Shown: positions 25,209 through 34,178 of the stretch, piece after piece
How positions within the stretch are numbered: the first letter of the stretch is position 1
Layout: the number at the start of each line of letters is the position of its first letter
Program-made: the position numbers and the translations under genes
The notes under the pieces: generated by a model
What the model was told of the DNA's origin: nothing
What the model saw: only the letters and a program-made list of their open reading frames with translations
The model's database searches: none
NCBI GenBank assembly: GCA_017938215.1
Contig: JAGBBZ010000023.1
Coordinates: 161,561-225,560 of the forward strand
DNA: 64,000 nt
Direction of reading: 5' to 3'
Origin: Eubacterium sp.
GTDB lineage: Bacteria > Bacillota > Clostridia > Lachnospirales > Lachnospiraceae

Positions 25209-25868
25209 ATGGAAAAGTATTTTAAAGTGTTGCGAAACTGCACGCTATTTGCCGATATCGCAGATGAAAATTTGCTGGCCATGATGGGGTGTTTGGATGC
25301 CAAAGTGGCGAAATTCACGAAAAAGGAAACGGTGATTGCCGAGGGGGAACCAGCCCGATATATCGGCATTGTATTAACAGGATCCGTGCGGATTTTGCGG
25401 GTGGATTACTATGGGAATCGCAGTATTGTGACCAATGCGTTTCCGTCCGAACTTTTTGGGGAAAGTTTTGCCTGTGCAGGGGTGGAAGAGATGCCCATGG
25501 ATGTTGTTGCCAATGAAGAGACAGAAATTCTGCTGGTGGATTGTCAGAAATTGCTCCATACATGTAACAATGCTTGCGAATTCCACCGACAGATGATTTA
25601 CAACTTAATGAAAGTTGTCGCCGGGAAAAATCTCTTGTTAAATGAAAAGATCGAAATTACATCAAAGCGAACGACAAGAGAAAAGTTGATGACATATTTA
25701 CTCTTACAGGCAAAGAAAAAAGGGAGCAAACAGTTTGAAATTCCGTTCGATCTCCAAGAGTTGGCGGATTACTTGGAGGTGGAACGAAGCGGACTTTCTT
25801 CGGAAATTGGGAAATTGCAAAAAGAAGGAATTTTGAGAAGTCGAAAGAGTAAATTTGAATTATTGTAA
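25209..25868 (+). CDS. Crp/Fnr-family transcriptional regulator
   Basis: 219 residues. An N-terminal cyclic-nucleotide-binding-like barrel (about 10-125: IAEGEPARYIGIVLTGSVRILR, ELFGESFACAG) is followed by a long dimer helix and a winged helix (about 150-219: TTREKLMTYLLLQAKKKG, LQELADYLEVERSGLSSEIGKLQ). No N-terminal Fnr cysteine cluster is seen, so it is not a classical oxygen sensor; a heme- or nitrosative-stress-type sensor is possible. It probably controls the divergent ferredoxin-type gene and itself through the palindrome at 25156-25171. Confidence 0.88.
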   Translation: MEKYFKVLRNCTLFADIADENLLAMMGCLDAKVAKFTKKETVIAEGEPARYIGIVLTGSVRILRVDYYGNRSIVTNAFPSELFGESFACAGVEEMPMDVVANEETEILLVDCQKLLHTCNNACEFHRQMIYNLMKVVAGKNLLLNEKIEITSKRTTREKLMTYLLLQAKKKGSKQFEIPFDLQELADYLEVERSGLSSEIGKLQKEGILRSRKSKFELL

Positions 25869-25875
25869 GATAGAA

Positions 25876-25903
25876 AAGGGCATATCCGAAAAAGGATATG
25901 CCC
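25876..25903. terminator. bidirectional terminator
   Basis: AGGGCATATCC-gaaaaa-GGATATGCCCT, a perfect 11-bp stem between two converging genes. Confidence 0.75.
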
Positions 25904-25928
25904 TATGTTGTCGCCAGTGTTTATCAAA

Positions 25929-27119
25929 TTAGTCCGTAAAGTTATCGAAATAACCCTGAATATGAATGATTGGTGTTCCTTTGTCTCCGGAACCACTTGT
26001 CAGGTCGCAGAGAGAACCAATCAAGTCTGTGAGCTGTCTTGGTGTTGTACCTTGAGAAGCCATGTTTCCAACCAAGTTTGAATCCTTTTGTTTGATGCTG
26101 TTGGAAATTGCTTCTTTTAATTCAGCACCGCTCAAGTTTTTGAAATCATTGTCGGCAAGATATTTTAACTTCAGCTCGTTTGGTGTACCAACAAGTCCAG
26201 CAGTAAAAGCAGGGGATACAACAGGATCTGCCAATTCCCAAATCTTACCCTGTGGATCTTTGAAAGCACCATCGCCATAAACCATAACTTCGATATGCTT
26301 GCCAGTCTTCTCAAGCATTTTTGCCTGAATATCTTCTACCAAATCCTGACACTCGCGAGGGAAAAGTTTGATCATATCCTCGGTGGATTTGTTCGAACCC
26401 AACAATCCGTATTTGGCATTGTAACCATTGTTATTAACAGGCGCTGTCAAAATGTCATCCAGACAACATACAGCTTTTGCACCTGCCTCCAGTAAGAGAC
26501 GTTTTGTACGTGCTCTTGTGTGGATATCACAAGTGATAATACAGTCCGCGTAGTCCAAAATGGTTTTTGCTTGGTTGGCAAAAATAATCTCGACTTCTGC
26601 TCCTGCGTCTGTGATAATGTCTGAGTAATACTGAACATAATCAACACCAGTGAATTCATGTTTGTTTTCACCAAACAATTCGCGATATTTCTCTAATGTC
26701 AAAATATCGGTATATGGGTTGATGCCAGCGTTATCCAGCTGATCGTAGGTCAAAAGTGCATTTCCAACCTCGTCACTTGGATAGCTCAACATCAGTACTA
26801 CTTTTTTGGCACCCATAGCGATACCTTTTAAGCAGATTGCAAAGCGGTTACGAGACAAGATAGGGAAAATAACACCAACGGTTTCTCCGCCTAATTTTGC
26901 CTTTACATCGTCAGCAATATCCTGTACAGATGCATAGTTTCCTTGTGCGCGGGCAACGATTGACTCCGTCAAAGCGATCACGTCTCTGTCACGAAAAGCG
27001 AATCCTTCGCTCTCGGCAGCTTCCATAACGCTTGTTACAGTGATGTCTACAAGATCATCACCTTCACGAATGATCGGACAACGAATACCTCTTGAAACAG
27101 TTCCAACTTTTCTTTCCAT
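25929..27119 (-). CDS. CofE-like gamma-glutamyl ligase family protein
   Basis: 396 residues related to coenzyme F420-0:L-glutamate ligase (CofE). It shows the N-terminal TVSRGIRCPIIREGDDLVDI, ALTESIVARAQGNYAS and CIITCDIHTRARTKRL segments. Lachnospiraceae and related clostridia are not known to use F420, so the family member here probably acts on another substrate; the function is uncertain. AAGGTG stands before the ATG at 27119. It is transcribed towards the Crp/Fnr gene and away from nothing obvious, so it may be monocistronic. A structural or ATP-grasp-free ligase role cannot be read from sequence. Confidence 0.7.
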   Translation of the reverse strand: MERKVGTVSRGIRCPIIREGDDLVDITVTSVMEAAESEGFAFRDRDVIALTESIVARAQGNYASVQDIADDVKAKLGGETVGVIFPILSRNRFAICLKGIAMGAKKVVLMLSYPSDEVGNALLTYDQLDNAGINPYTDILTLEKYRELFGENKHEFTGVDYVQYYSDIITDAGAEVEIIFANQAKTILDYADCIITCDIHTRARTKRLLLEAGAKAVCCLDDILTAPVNNNGYNAKYGLLGSNKSTEDMIKLFPRECQDLVEDIQAKMLEKTGKHIEVMVYGDGAFKDPQGKIWELADPVVSPAFTAGLVGTPNELKLKYLADNDFKNLSGAELKEAISNSIKQKDSNLVGNMASQGTTPRQLTDLIGSLCDLTSGSGDKGTPIIHIQGYFDNFTD

Positions 27120-27208
27120 ATTATCACCTTCATATTCTAGAATGCTCCCATACCACCTAAACGCCTATTACATTATACATGGAAGTGGCGCTCATTGCAA
27201 GAAAGTTT

Positions 27209-29143
27209 TTAAGAATGTTGATTTAAATCTTCTAGTCGCTCTTTCACGGTTCCGGAAATGCCTTTTACCACATCGGCTTCTGCTAACACTTCTTGGGTGC
27301 TGGCGGCCAAATTGGTTAGTCGGTCGTTAATGTCCGCAATGGAGTGAGTTAGTTCCTCCGTTTCGGACATGAGAATGCGGATTCCTTCTACGATTTCCGT
27401 GCGGTTTCGATTGCTTTGTTCTGCCATGGTGCGACTGGCTTCTGCCAAATCCTTGACTTCATCTGCTACCACAGCAAATCCTTTTCCGGCATCCCCGCTG
27501 CGAGCTGCTTCCACTGTGGCATTCAGTGATACAATTTTCGTTTGATTTGCAATTTTCTCAATATTTTCATTGTTTTTCTCTAATTTATCCAGCAACCCTT
27601 GAATGTCTCGGAACGACGTTTCTAATATGCCACAAAAATCAGATGTTTTCATCATTGTGGAACTGATGGCGCTGCTTTCTTCTGCGTTGACGGCATTGCC
27701 TTGTAACATGCCATCGATGGAGAGATTTAAGGTTTCAAAGTCTTCTGCGATAAAATGGGACATTTCCTCGTTCTTTCGAAGGATTCTACGATTTTGTTCT
27801 TCCAGTTGCAATGAGAATTCCTGCACTTCATTTTTTATGTAATGAATACAGTTAGTAGGGGTATTGCAACCGTTGAAGATTGCTGATGCCATTTCAGAAC
27901 AATTGTTATAGCCACAAGCACCGCAGTTAATACTTCGTTCGTCCGGAGTATGTTTTTTCATTTGGTTGAAGACAGAATCTAATTCACTGGCATGTGGCAT
28001 TCGCATCGAAATGGAAGCGGATTTGTCTGTATATGTACGCATGAAGTCTTCGATGTTTAATGAGGCAAATCTTCGATTCAAGCACCAGAGACGTTGCTTT
28101 GGTGACAAAATTTTGGAAAAAGGGTGAAATGCTTGGTTTTTCTTGCTTCTTGCTTTGATTTCTTCAATGTTATAGTAATTATCTTCCGAGGAACTTTTGG
28201 ATTCTTCGATGCCGGTTCCGTAAAGACAGCCACGTTCGCAATTCAAAATATCTACCATGAAAGGGAGTTTGTCATTTCGCTGAATTCGTTTTTGGTAATC
28301 TTTTAAAAATTCATAGGCGCGCTTTTCGCCTTCTACTTGTCGGATGGCAACATCTTCACCACAAAACCAATACACATTTTCTTTCAAACCACCTGGCATT
28401 GGATAAATGGAACCAAGACCATAGGAAACCTCATCCTTTGTGGGAGTGCCATAGATGTTATGAGTTCGTACGTATTCCATTAAATGGTCAAAAGTGAGAT
28501 TATAGGAGACATACCCTTTTGTGTTTGGGTCTGTGATTTCTGTCTTTTTCGCGATACAAGGACTGACAAAAGCCAGCTTATCGGTAATTTTCATATATTT
28601 TTTGGCATAGATTGCCGTGCACATCATCGGACTATGAATCGGCACTAATTTTCGGATTAATGCAGGTGCGTAATGCTCGATATAGTTGACAACGGCCGGA
28701 CATGGCTGGGAGATACCGCCTTTGAAATGATTTTTGGTAATGTAATTAATGTATGCCCAGGTGGTAATGTCGGCGCCAAAACTTACACTGAGGATGTGAT
28801 TGACCCCAAGTTTTTTTAAGCCACCTAAAACGCGATGGTATTGATCGGGGTAATTGGCTTCAAATGCAGGAGCTAAAATAATAGAAATTCGTTCGCCTTG
28901 TCTAAGGTCGTTGAAAAATTGTTCGGTGTCATCATAAAAACTTCTTGCCTTGTGTTCGCAAGCATCAAAGCAAGATCCGCAACTGATGCAATTTTCGCTG
29001 TGCACCTCGATGCGTTGGTTATGCGAATGTCCGTCTGTTACCGAATAGTTGGCGGTGAGAACGGGACAAACAGAGATGCATCGATTGCATCCCTGACATT
29101 TTTCATTGGTATATACCAATGTGTTCGTTGTGATTTGATTCAT
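27209..29143 (-). CDS. chemoreceptor with [FeFe]-hydrogenase-like sensor domain
   Basis: 644 residues, no signal peptide or membrane helix, so cytoplasmic. Two 4Fe-4S clusters ([25 protein letters not shown]) lead into a [FeFe]-hydrogenase large-subunit-like domain. Its L2 (SPCIAKKTE) and L3 ([11 protein letters not shown]) motifs are kept, but L1 reads SQPCPAV instead of TSCCP, so the proton-relay Cys is lost. A FeS domain follows ([10 protein letters not shown] near 415), then a methyl-accepting signalling domain (about 510-640) with the tip [25 protein letters not shown]. It is probably a redox or hydrogen sensor rather than a turnover enzyme. It is divergent from the chemosensory operon and could feed its CheA/CheW. 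Confidence 0.85.
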   Translation of the reverse strand: MNQITTNTLVYTNEKCQGCNRCISVCPVLTANYSVTDGHSHNQRIEVHSENCISCGSCFDACEHKARSFYDDTEQFFNDLRQGERISIILAPAFEANYPDQYHRVLGGLKKLGVNHILSVSFGADITTWAYINYITKNHFKGGISQPCPAVVNYIEHYAPALIRKLVPIHSPMMCTAIYAKKYMKITDKLAFVSPCIAKKTEITDPNTKGYVSYNLTFDHLMEYVRTHNIYGTPTKDEVSYGLGSIYPMPGGLKENVYWFCGEDVAIRQVEGEKRAYEFLKDYQKRIQRNDKLPFMVDILNCERGCLYGTGIEESKSSSEDNYYNIEEIKARSKKNQAFHPFSKILSPKQRLWCLNRRFASLNIEDFMRTYTDKSASISMRMPHASELDSVFNQMKKHTPDERSINCGACGYNNCSEMASAIFNGCNTPTNCIHYIKNEVQEFSLQLEEQNRRILRKNEEMSHFIAEDFETLNLSIDGMLQGNAVNAEESSAISSTMMKTSDFCGILETSFRDIQGLLDKLEKNNENIEKIANQTKIVSLNATVEAARSGDAGKGFAVVADEVKDLAEASRTMAEQSNRNRTEIVEGIRILMSETEELTHSIADINDRLTNLAASTQEVLAEADVVKGISGTVKERLEDLNQHS

Positions 29144-29306
29144 ATAATCCTTTTTCCTCCTTACTGCTTGTGCAACAAGTGTAGACCAGCGTTTATACTT
29201 TTTTCGATACAGTCATTATACTAAAAGAATTGATAGTTTTCAACAAAAGAAAAGACAAAAAGTGAAAAAAATTGTCACTTTTACACAAAAATTAACGAAG
29301 ATTTTA

Positions 29307-29335
29307 TTGAAAAATGTGTCGAAATGCGTTAAAAT
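29307..29335 (+). promoter_or_regulatory. promoter of the chemosensory cluster
   Basis: TTGAAA (29307-29312), 17-bp spacer, TAAAAT (29330-29335). Transcription would begin near 29342, right at the GGAGGG ribosome site of the first gene, giving a very short leader. Confidence 0.65.
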
Positions 29336-29356
29336 GATTAATGGAGGGTGTTATAT

Positions 29357-30784
29357 ATGATGGAACACGATTTTTTTAAACTTGCAATCGAATATGTGAA
29401 GGAAATCGTACTGTTTTTTGATGCTCAGGGGAAGATTCAGTACGCCAATCGCATTGCAAAAGAATCTCTTGAGTATGGGGAGGAGATTTATCAATGCACA
29501 ATAAGTGACATTTTTCCGTCAATTTGTGAAATTCAAGGGGGAAATGTTCAGATTCTGTGTGCGTTGAACGATGTTGTGTCAGGAAACTTTGCCTATCGAC
29601 AAAATCGTACTTGTTTTCAGACGGAGACCCAGATCATACCGAGTGAAGAACAGAAAGGGTTCTACGTGTGCATGGCAAAAGACGTATCTGCCAGAGATTA
29701 TTTGGAGCGAAAAGTCGTTCAGGCAGGACAGGAAATGGAAGAAGCAGAAAAAGTAAAGACACAGTTTGTAGCAAATGTTACCCATGAACTGCGTACACCG
29801 GTAAATGGGATTTTAGGAAATACAAGAGAGCTACTCTTGAAAGAAGAAGACCCGAAAAAACAAAAAATCTTGCAGTTGGTTCAACGTGGTTGCGACGATA
29901 TGAATGCCATTATTAATAACATCTTGGATTTTTCTAAGTTGGAGGCAGGAAAATTTTCATTGGACCCACACGAGTTTGTTTTTCGGGAGATGATGGACTA
30001 TGTGAAAAACAATCACATCAGTCGCATCGTGGAAAAAGGATTGGAATTATTTATGACCATATCTCCGGAAATTCCGGAGAAAATCATCGCCGACGAGTTG
30101 CGTATTGTACAGATTTTGAATAATCTTTTGTCCAATGCCTGCAAGTTTACTTCGGTGGGGAAAATTATGGTAGAGGTGGTGAAGACGGCTCAGATCGGCA
30201 ACCGGATCGAGCTGTTCTTTATCGTCATTGATTCCGGTATCGGTATTGATAAGGCGGGACAGGATAAGTTGTTCCAAAGTTTTTCGCAGGTGGAAGCGTC
30301 CATTTCGCGAAAATATGGTGGAACCGGATTGGGGTTAAATATTTCAAAGCAGCTGGTAGAACTGATGGATGGTAACATTCATGTGGAAAGTGAATTGGGA
30401 AAAGGAACCACATTTTCCTTTCACATCTGGGTGGATGTTCCGCAGGGAACTAAGGTGACGCCGAATGTGCAGATCGATATGCAGGCGGAACGGAGAAAAT
30501 TGGTCACATTTATCAGTGCCGATGAGGATGAAAAAGTATGGAAGTATGGAGAAGAGGAAAATCTCAAAGAAATTGAGAAGAAAATGTCAAAATTAATTCT
30601 CAGTGTGGAGATGGAAAATTGGGAAAAGGCAGAAATGTTCGCGGATACCTTAAAGCAGTTGTTGGAGGAGGCGCCTCGTGAGATTAAAAGTGGTGCGTTG
30701 CGGCTGAAGATGGCGGTGCAGAAAGGTGACTATGAAAAGACGCAGACGGCGTATGAAAAGTTGAAAGGATTATTGGAATTGTAG
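29357..30784 (+). CDS. PAS-domain sensor histidine kinase
   Basis: 475 residues, no membrane helix. A PAS-like sensor (about 5-120: IVLFFDAQGKIQYANRIAKESL) leads through a coiled helix into HisKA (FVANVTHELRTPVNG, H143) and HATPase_c (NNLLSNACKFT, DSGIGIDK, GGTGLGLNISKQ). A helical C-terminal tail of about 95 residues could be a docking or HPt-like segment, although no clear phosphotransfer histidine is seen. ATG 29357 lies 8 nt after GGAGGG. First gene of the chemosensory cluster; the REC-HD protein encoded 12 bp downstream is its likely partner. Confidence 0.85.
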   Translation: MMEHDFFKLAIEYVKEIVLFFDAQGKIQYANRIAKESLEYGEEIYQCTISDIFPSICEIQGGNVQILCALNDVVSGNFAYRQNRTCFQTETQIIPSEEQKGFYVCMAKDVSARDYLERKVVQAGQEMEEAEKVKTQFVANVTHELRTPVNGILGNTRELLLKEEDPKKQKILQLVQRGCDDMNAIINNILDFSKLEAGKFSLDPHEFVFREMMDYVKNNHISRIVEKGLELFMTISPEIPEKIIADELRIVQILNNLLSNACKFTSVGKIMVEVVKTAQIGNRIELFFIVIDSGIGIDKAGQDKLFQSFSQVEASISRKYGGTGLGLNISKQLVELMDGNIHVESELGKGTTFSFHIWVDVPQGTKVTPNVQIDMQAERRKLVTFISADEDEKVWKYGEEENLKEIEKKMSKLILSVEMENWEKAEMFADTLKQLLEEAPREIKSGALRLKMAVQKGDYEKTQTAYEKLKGLLEL

Positions 30785-30796
30785 AGGAGTGATGGG

Positions 30797-31867
30797 ATGA
30801 AGGATAATCAATCACCAAAGAAGTGGAAAATTCTCATCATCGATGACGTAGAAGCAAATCGATTTGCGTTGCGAGATATCATACAGGAAATGGGGTATCA
30901 ACCCATTTTAGCGGAGCATGGCAAGCAAGCCCTAAAGGTTGTTGCTAGGATGCGACCAGAATTAATTATTTCAGATATTTCGATGCCGGAGATGGATGGT
31001 TATGAATTTTGTGAAACGATAAAGAAAGATGCGGAATTACGGGATATTCCGATTATATTTATTTCTGCATTTGACAATCCGGAAGATATTATGAAAGGGT
31101 TTAATGTAGGAGGAGAAGATTACATAACGAAGCCATTTATTCCGGAAGTGGTAAAGGCTCGTGTGATATTGCATTTGAGACTGTATGACGCGACGCAGGA
31201 TCTTCAGGAAACCAATCGGCAGTTGCAGACATTGGTGACGCAACAAGTAAAACAATTAGAATTGGAAAAAAAGAACGTTCTTTATGCGCTGACCCGTGTA
31301 GCAAGGGAAAATGCTTGTTACGATGAGAGGCACATGGAGAGACTTTGTTATAATTGCCGGATCATGGCAGAGGCGATGCAATTGTCAAAGAAGTATGATC
31401 ACATCGTTTCGGACAGTTTTGTAGAAACCATTGAGTTGGCAGCGCCACTGTGTGACTTGGGGAATGTGGCGATACCTACAAATATTTTGCAGAAGAAGGA
31501 CTCTTTGTCGGAAGCGGAGGCTAAGGTGATGCAGACTCATGCCATGGCAGGAACGCGCATTTTGCAGGACGTGTTGGATGTGGGGGACTACAATGATTTT
31601 ATTCAGATGTCTATGGATATCGCTCATTATCATCATGAGAATTGGGACGGTTCCGGATATCCGGAGGGGGTAAAGGGAGAGGATATACCTTTGCCGGCAC
31701 AGATTATGGCGGTGGTGAGTGTGTTTTGTGCACTGACGGAGACGCGAGTATATCGTGATTCCTATGACACAGAGGCGGCATTGGAAATTATGGAAAAGGA
31801 TTCGGGGATAAAGTTTAACCCGGCATTGTTTGATATATTGAAAAAAATTCATCGACAGTTGCGATAG
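30797..31867 (+). CDS. response regulator with degenerate HD-GYP-like domain
   Basis: 356 residues. Receiver at 10-130 with the phospho-acceptor in ISDISMPEMDG (D60) and YITKPF. A coiled linker leads to an HD-GYP-like output domain with THAMAGTRIL, HHENWDGSGYPEG and ALTETRVYRD. Key metal positions differ: the HD dyad reads CD (C219-D220), the lysine after it is Asn (LGN), and the usual VFDAL is VFCAL (C311). Cyclic-di-GMP phosphodiesterase activity is therefore doubtful and a binding or scaffold role is possible. The gene overlaps nothing and starts 12 bp behind the kinase. Confidence 0.85.
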   Translation: MKDNQSPKKWKILIIDDVEANRFALRDIIQEMGYQPILAEHGKQALKVVARMRPELIISDISMPEMDGYEFCETIKKDAELRDIPIIFISAFDNPEDIMKGFNVGGEDYITKPFIPEVVKARVILHLRLYDATQDLQETNRQLQTLVTQQVKQLELEKKNVLYALTRVARENACYDERHMERLCYNCRIMAEAMQLSKKYDHIVSDSFVETIELAAPLCDLGNVAIPTNILQKKDSLSEAEAKVMQTHAMAGTRILQDVLDVGDYNDFIQMSMDIAHYHHENWDGSGYPEGVKGEDIPLPAQIMAVVSVFCALTETRVYRDSYDTEAALEIMEKDSGIKFNPALFDILKKIHRQLR

Positions 31868-31905
31868 TGATTGTGCTAAGATGGAGGCAGGATGGTGAGA
31901 TTCCG

Positions 31906-32712
31906 ATGATGACAGAAGTTGAATTTTATCAGATAGCCACCTTTCTAAAAGACCGATATGGCATTGATATGAGTGCGAAAAAGGAAATTATGAATGGTAG
32001 ATTGGAAAACTATCTGAGAGCGGGGAGATGGAAGGATTATACGGAGTATTTTCGAGCGGTACAACAGGATGAAACAGGGGAATTGGAAAAGGAATTGGTA
32101 AATCTTCTAACGACCAATCACACCTATTTTATGAGGGAGTTTGAGCATTTTGATTTTTTGCGGGAGGAAGTTCTTCCATGGCTTCGGCAGAAGGAATCCA
32201 GAAATCGCGATTTGTGTATATGGTGTGGAGCGTCTTCCACAGGGGAGGAACCCTATACATTGGCGATGTTGATGTTGGATTTTTTTGGACTAGAACACGA
32301 TTCTTGGGATACGAAGGTATTGGCAACGGATATTTCTACGGAAGTATTACAGCAGGCCTTGAGCGGAATATATCGAAAAGAACAGGTGATGGATCTGCCC
32401 GGTAATTGGCGTCGAAGATTTTTTCGTGAATTACGGGATGGACAACAAGTGCAAGTGACGGAAGAAGTGAAAAAGGAAGTTATCTTCCGACAATTTAATC
32501 TTATGGATCCCTTTCCTTTTCGACGAAAAATGCATATCGTATTTTTGCGAAATGTAATGATTTATTTTGACCAGGATACTAAGAGGGAATTGGTTCAGAA
32601 AGTGTATGATGCAATGGAACCAGGCGGATATTTGTTTGTGGGAAGAACCGAGACGATAGACCGGGGGGAGACACCGTTTCAGATGATCCAACCGTCTATT
32701 TTCCGAAAATAG
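31906..32712 (+). CDS. cheR: chemotaxis protein methyltransferase CheR
   Basis: 268 residues from ATG 31906, which has GGTGAG 6 nt upstream; the frame starts earlier at GTG 31867 without support. CheR methylates glutamates of chemoreceptors using SAM. Seen are the N-terminal helical domain, LLTTNHTYFMRE, the SAM-binding WCGASSTGEEPYTLAM (usual form WSAGCSTGEEPY), VLATDIS, and FLRNVMIYFD near the C-terminus. It is followed 13 bp later by cheB, so the adaptation pair is complete. Confidence 0.93.
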   Translation: MMTEVEFYQIATFLKDRYGIDMSAKKEIMNGRLENYLRAGRWKDYTEYFRAVQQDETGELEKELVNLLTTNHTYFMREFEHFDFLREEVLPWLRQKESRNRDLCIWCGASSTGEEPYTLAMLMLDFFGLEHDSWDTKVLATDISTEVLQQALSGIYRKEQVMDLPGNWRRRFFRELRDGQQVQVTEEVKKEVIFRQFNLMDPFPFRRKMHIVFLRNVMIYFDQDTKRELVQKVYDAMEPGGYLFVGRTETIDRGETPFQMIQPSIFRK

Positions 32713-32725
32713 GGGAGAAAAAAGT

Positions 32726-33757
32726 ATGGCAAAAATACGCGTTTTGGTAGTGGAAGATTCCATGGTGTTTCGGAGACTTCTGGTAGAAGCACTAAACCGG
32801 GATCCTGACATTGAAGTGGTGGCCGTGGCAGAAGATCCGTTTCAAGCACGGGATGCCATTATTGAATGTCAACCGGATGTTATGACTTTGGATGTAGAAC
32901 TTCCCCGTATGAGCGGGATTGAATTCTTAAGAAAATTAATGCCCCAGTATCCATTGGCTACCGTAGTGATTAGCGCACTCAGTGATAAAGTGTTTGATGC
33001 ATTACAGGCGGGAGCGGTGGATTTTGTGGAGAAACCGGCGATGACGCAGAAAGCCCAGCTGGAACAGTTTATGAATCGAGATTTACCGATTATGGTGAAG
33101 GCGGCATCCATGGCAAAGCTCGACCAATTAAGAAGAAAACACACAGAAATTGTGGCCGGTTCGTTGGCGCAGAGGCAGAAAAAAGATGTGGTGATTGCCA
33201 TTGGAGCATCTACCGGCGGTACCGAGGCGACAGCGGAAGTGCTTCGGGAATTTGGAACAGATATTCCGGGGATTGTGGTGGTGCAGCATATGCCAACCGG
33301 TTTTACAAAGATGTACGCAGAACGACTGAATCGCTCATGTCGTGTGGAAGTAAAAGAAGCAAAAACCGGAGACGTGATTCAGCCGGGACGAGTGTTGATT
33401 GCTCCGGGAGGGGAGGAGCACCTAAAGGTGGTTCGAGTGGGAGAGAATTATCAAGTGGTGTGCCGACGGGGAGATAAGGTCAGTGGACATTGTCCTTCGG
33501 TGGATGTCCTATTCCAATCGGTGGCAGAAACGGCAGAAAAAAATGCAATCGGTATTTTGCTCACTGGTATGGGAAGCGATGGGGCGCAAGGGCTATTGAA
33601 AATGAGACAACATGGAGCTCGGACGATCGCTCAGGATGAAAGCAGTTGCATTGTTTACGGTATGCCGAAGGTGGCATACGAATTGGGAGCAGTGCAATAT
33701 CAAGAAAAAATATCGGATGTTGCAAGACGGACGTATCAGATATTAAATTCAATGTGA
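32726..33757 (+). CDS. cheB: chemotaxis response regulator methylesterase CheB
   Basis: 343 residues. Receiver with VVEDSMVFRRLL and D56 in MTLDVELPRMSG. The linker leads to the methylesterase with the catalytic serine in GASTGGTEA, histidine in VVQHMPTGFT and aspartate in LTGMGSDGAQG. It removes methyl groups from receptor glutamates after phosphorylation by CheA. Length is normal for the family. The next gene starts 14 bp later. Confidence 0.95.
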   Translation: MAKIRVLVVEDSMVFRRLLVEALNRDPDIEVVAVAEDPFQARDAIIECQPDVMTLDVELPRMSGIEFLRKLMPQYPLATVVISALSDKVFDALQAGAVDFVEKPAMTQKAQLEQFMNRDLPIMVKAASMAKLDQLRRKHTEIVAGSLAQRQKKDVVIAIGASTGGTEATAEVLREFGTDIPGIVVVQHMPTGFTKMYAERLNRSCRVEVKEAKTGDVIQPGRVLIAPGGEEHLKVVRVGENYQVVCRRGDKVSGHCPSVDVLFQSVAETAEKNAIGILLTGMGSDGAQGLLKMRQHGARTIAQDESSCIVYGMPKVAYELGAVQYQEKISDVARRTYQILNSM

Positions 33758-33771
33758 AGGAGTGAAAAAGT

Positions 33772-34164
33772 ATGAGAATATTATTAGCAGAGGATGATTT
33801 TGTTACAAGAAAATTTATGACGAGTTTCCTGTCCAAATACGGAAGTTGTGATGTTACGGTAGATGGGATGGAAGCGGTGGATGCTTTTTTGATGGCATTG
33901 GAGGATGAGGAACCATATGATCTTGTGTGTCTGGATATCATGATGCCAGTTATGGATGGATATCAGGCGTTGCAGGGGATTCGAAATCTGGAAAAAGAAC
34001 GTGATATACCGGCGGATAAAGCAGCGAAGGTGATTATGGCAACGGCATTGAATGATGAAAGCAATGTGAAGATGGCGTTTGATCTTGGCTGTACGATTTA
34101 CACTGGAAAACCAATCGATCAGGAGCGTTTTGAGATGGCTTTGAAGAAATTGGGGATTGCGTAG
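33772..34164 (+). CDS. cheY: CheY-like response regulator
   Basis: 130 residues, single receiver domain. Acidic pocket EDD (7-9), phospho-acceptor D55 in CLDIMMPVMDG, switch Thr in MATAL and Lys in GKPID. There is no output domain, so it acts by binding a target, classically the flagellar switch. No flagellar genes are in the window, so its target could be elsewhere or one of the neighbouring kinases. It is preceded by GGAG and ends 14 bp before cheA. Confidence 0.9.
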   Translation: MRILLAEDDFVTRKFMTSFLSKYGSCDVTVDGMEAVDAFLMALEDEEPYDLVCLDIMMPVMDGYQALQGIRNLEKERDIPADKAAKVIMATALNDESNVKMAFDLGCTIYTGKPIDQERFEMALKKLGIA

Positions 34165-34178
34165 AAAGGAGTAGATGG

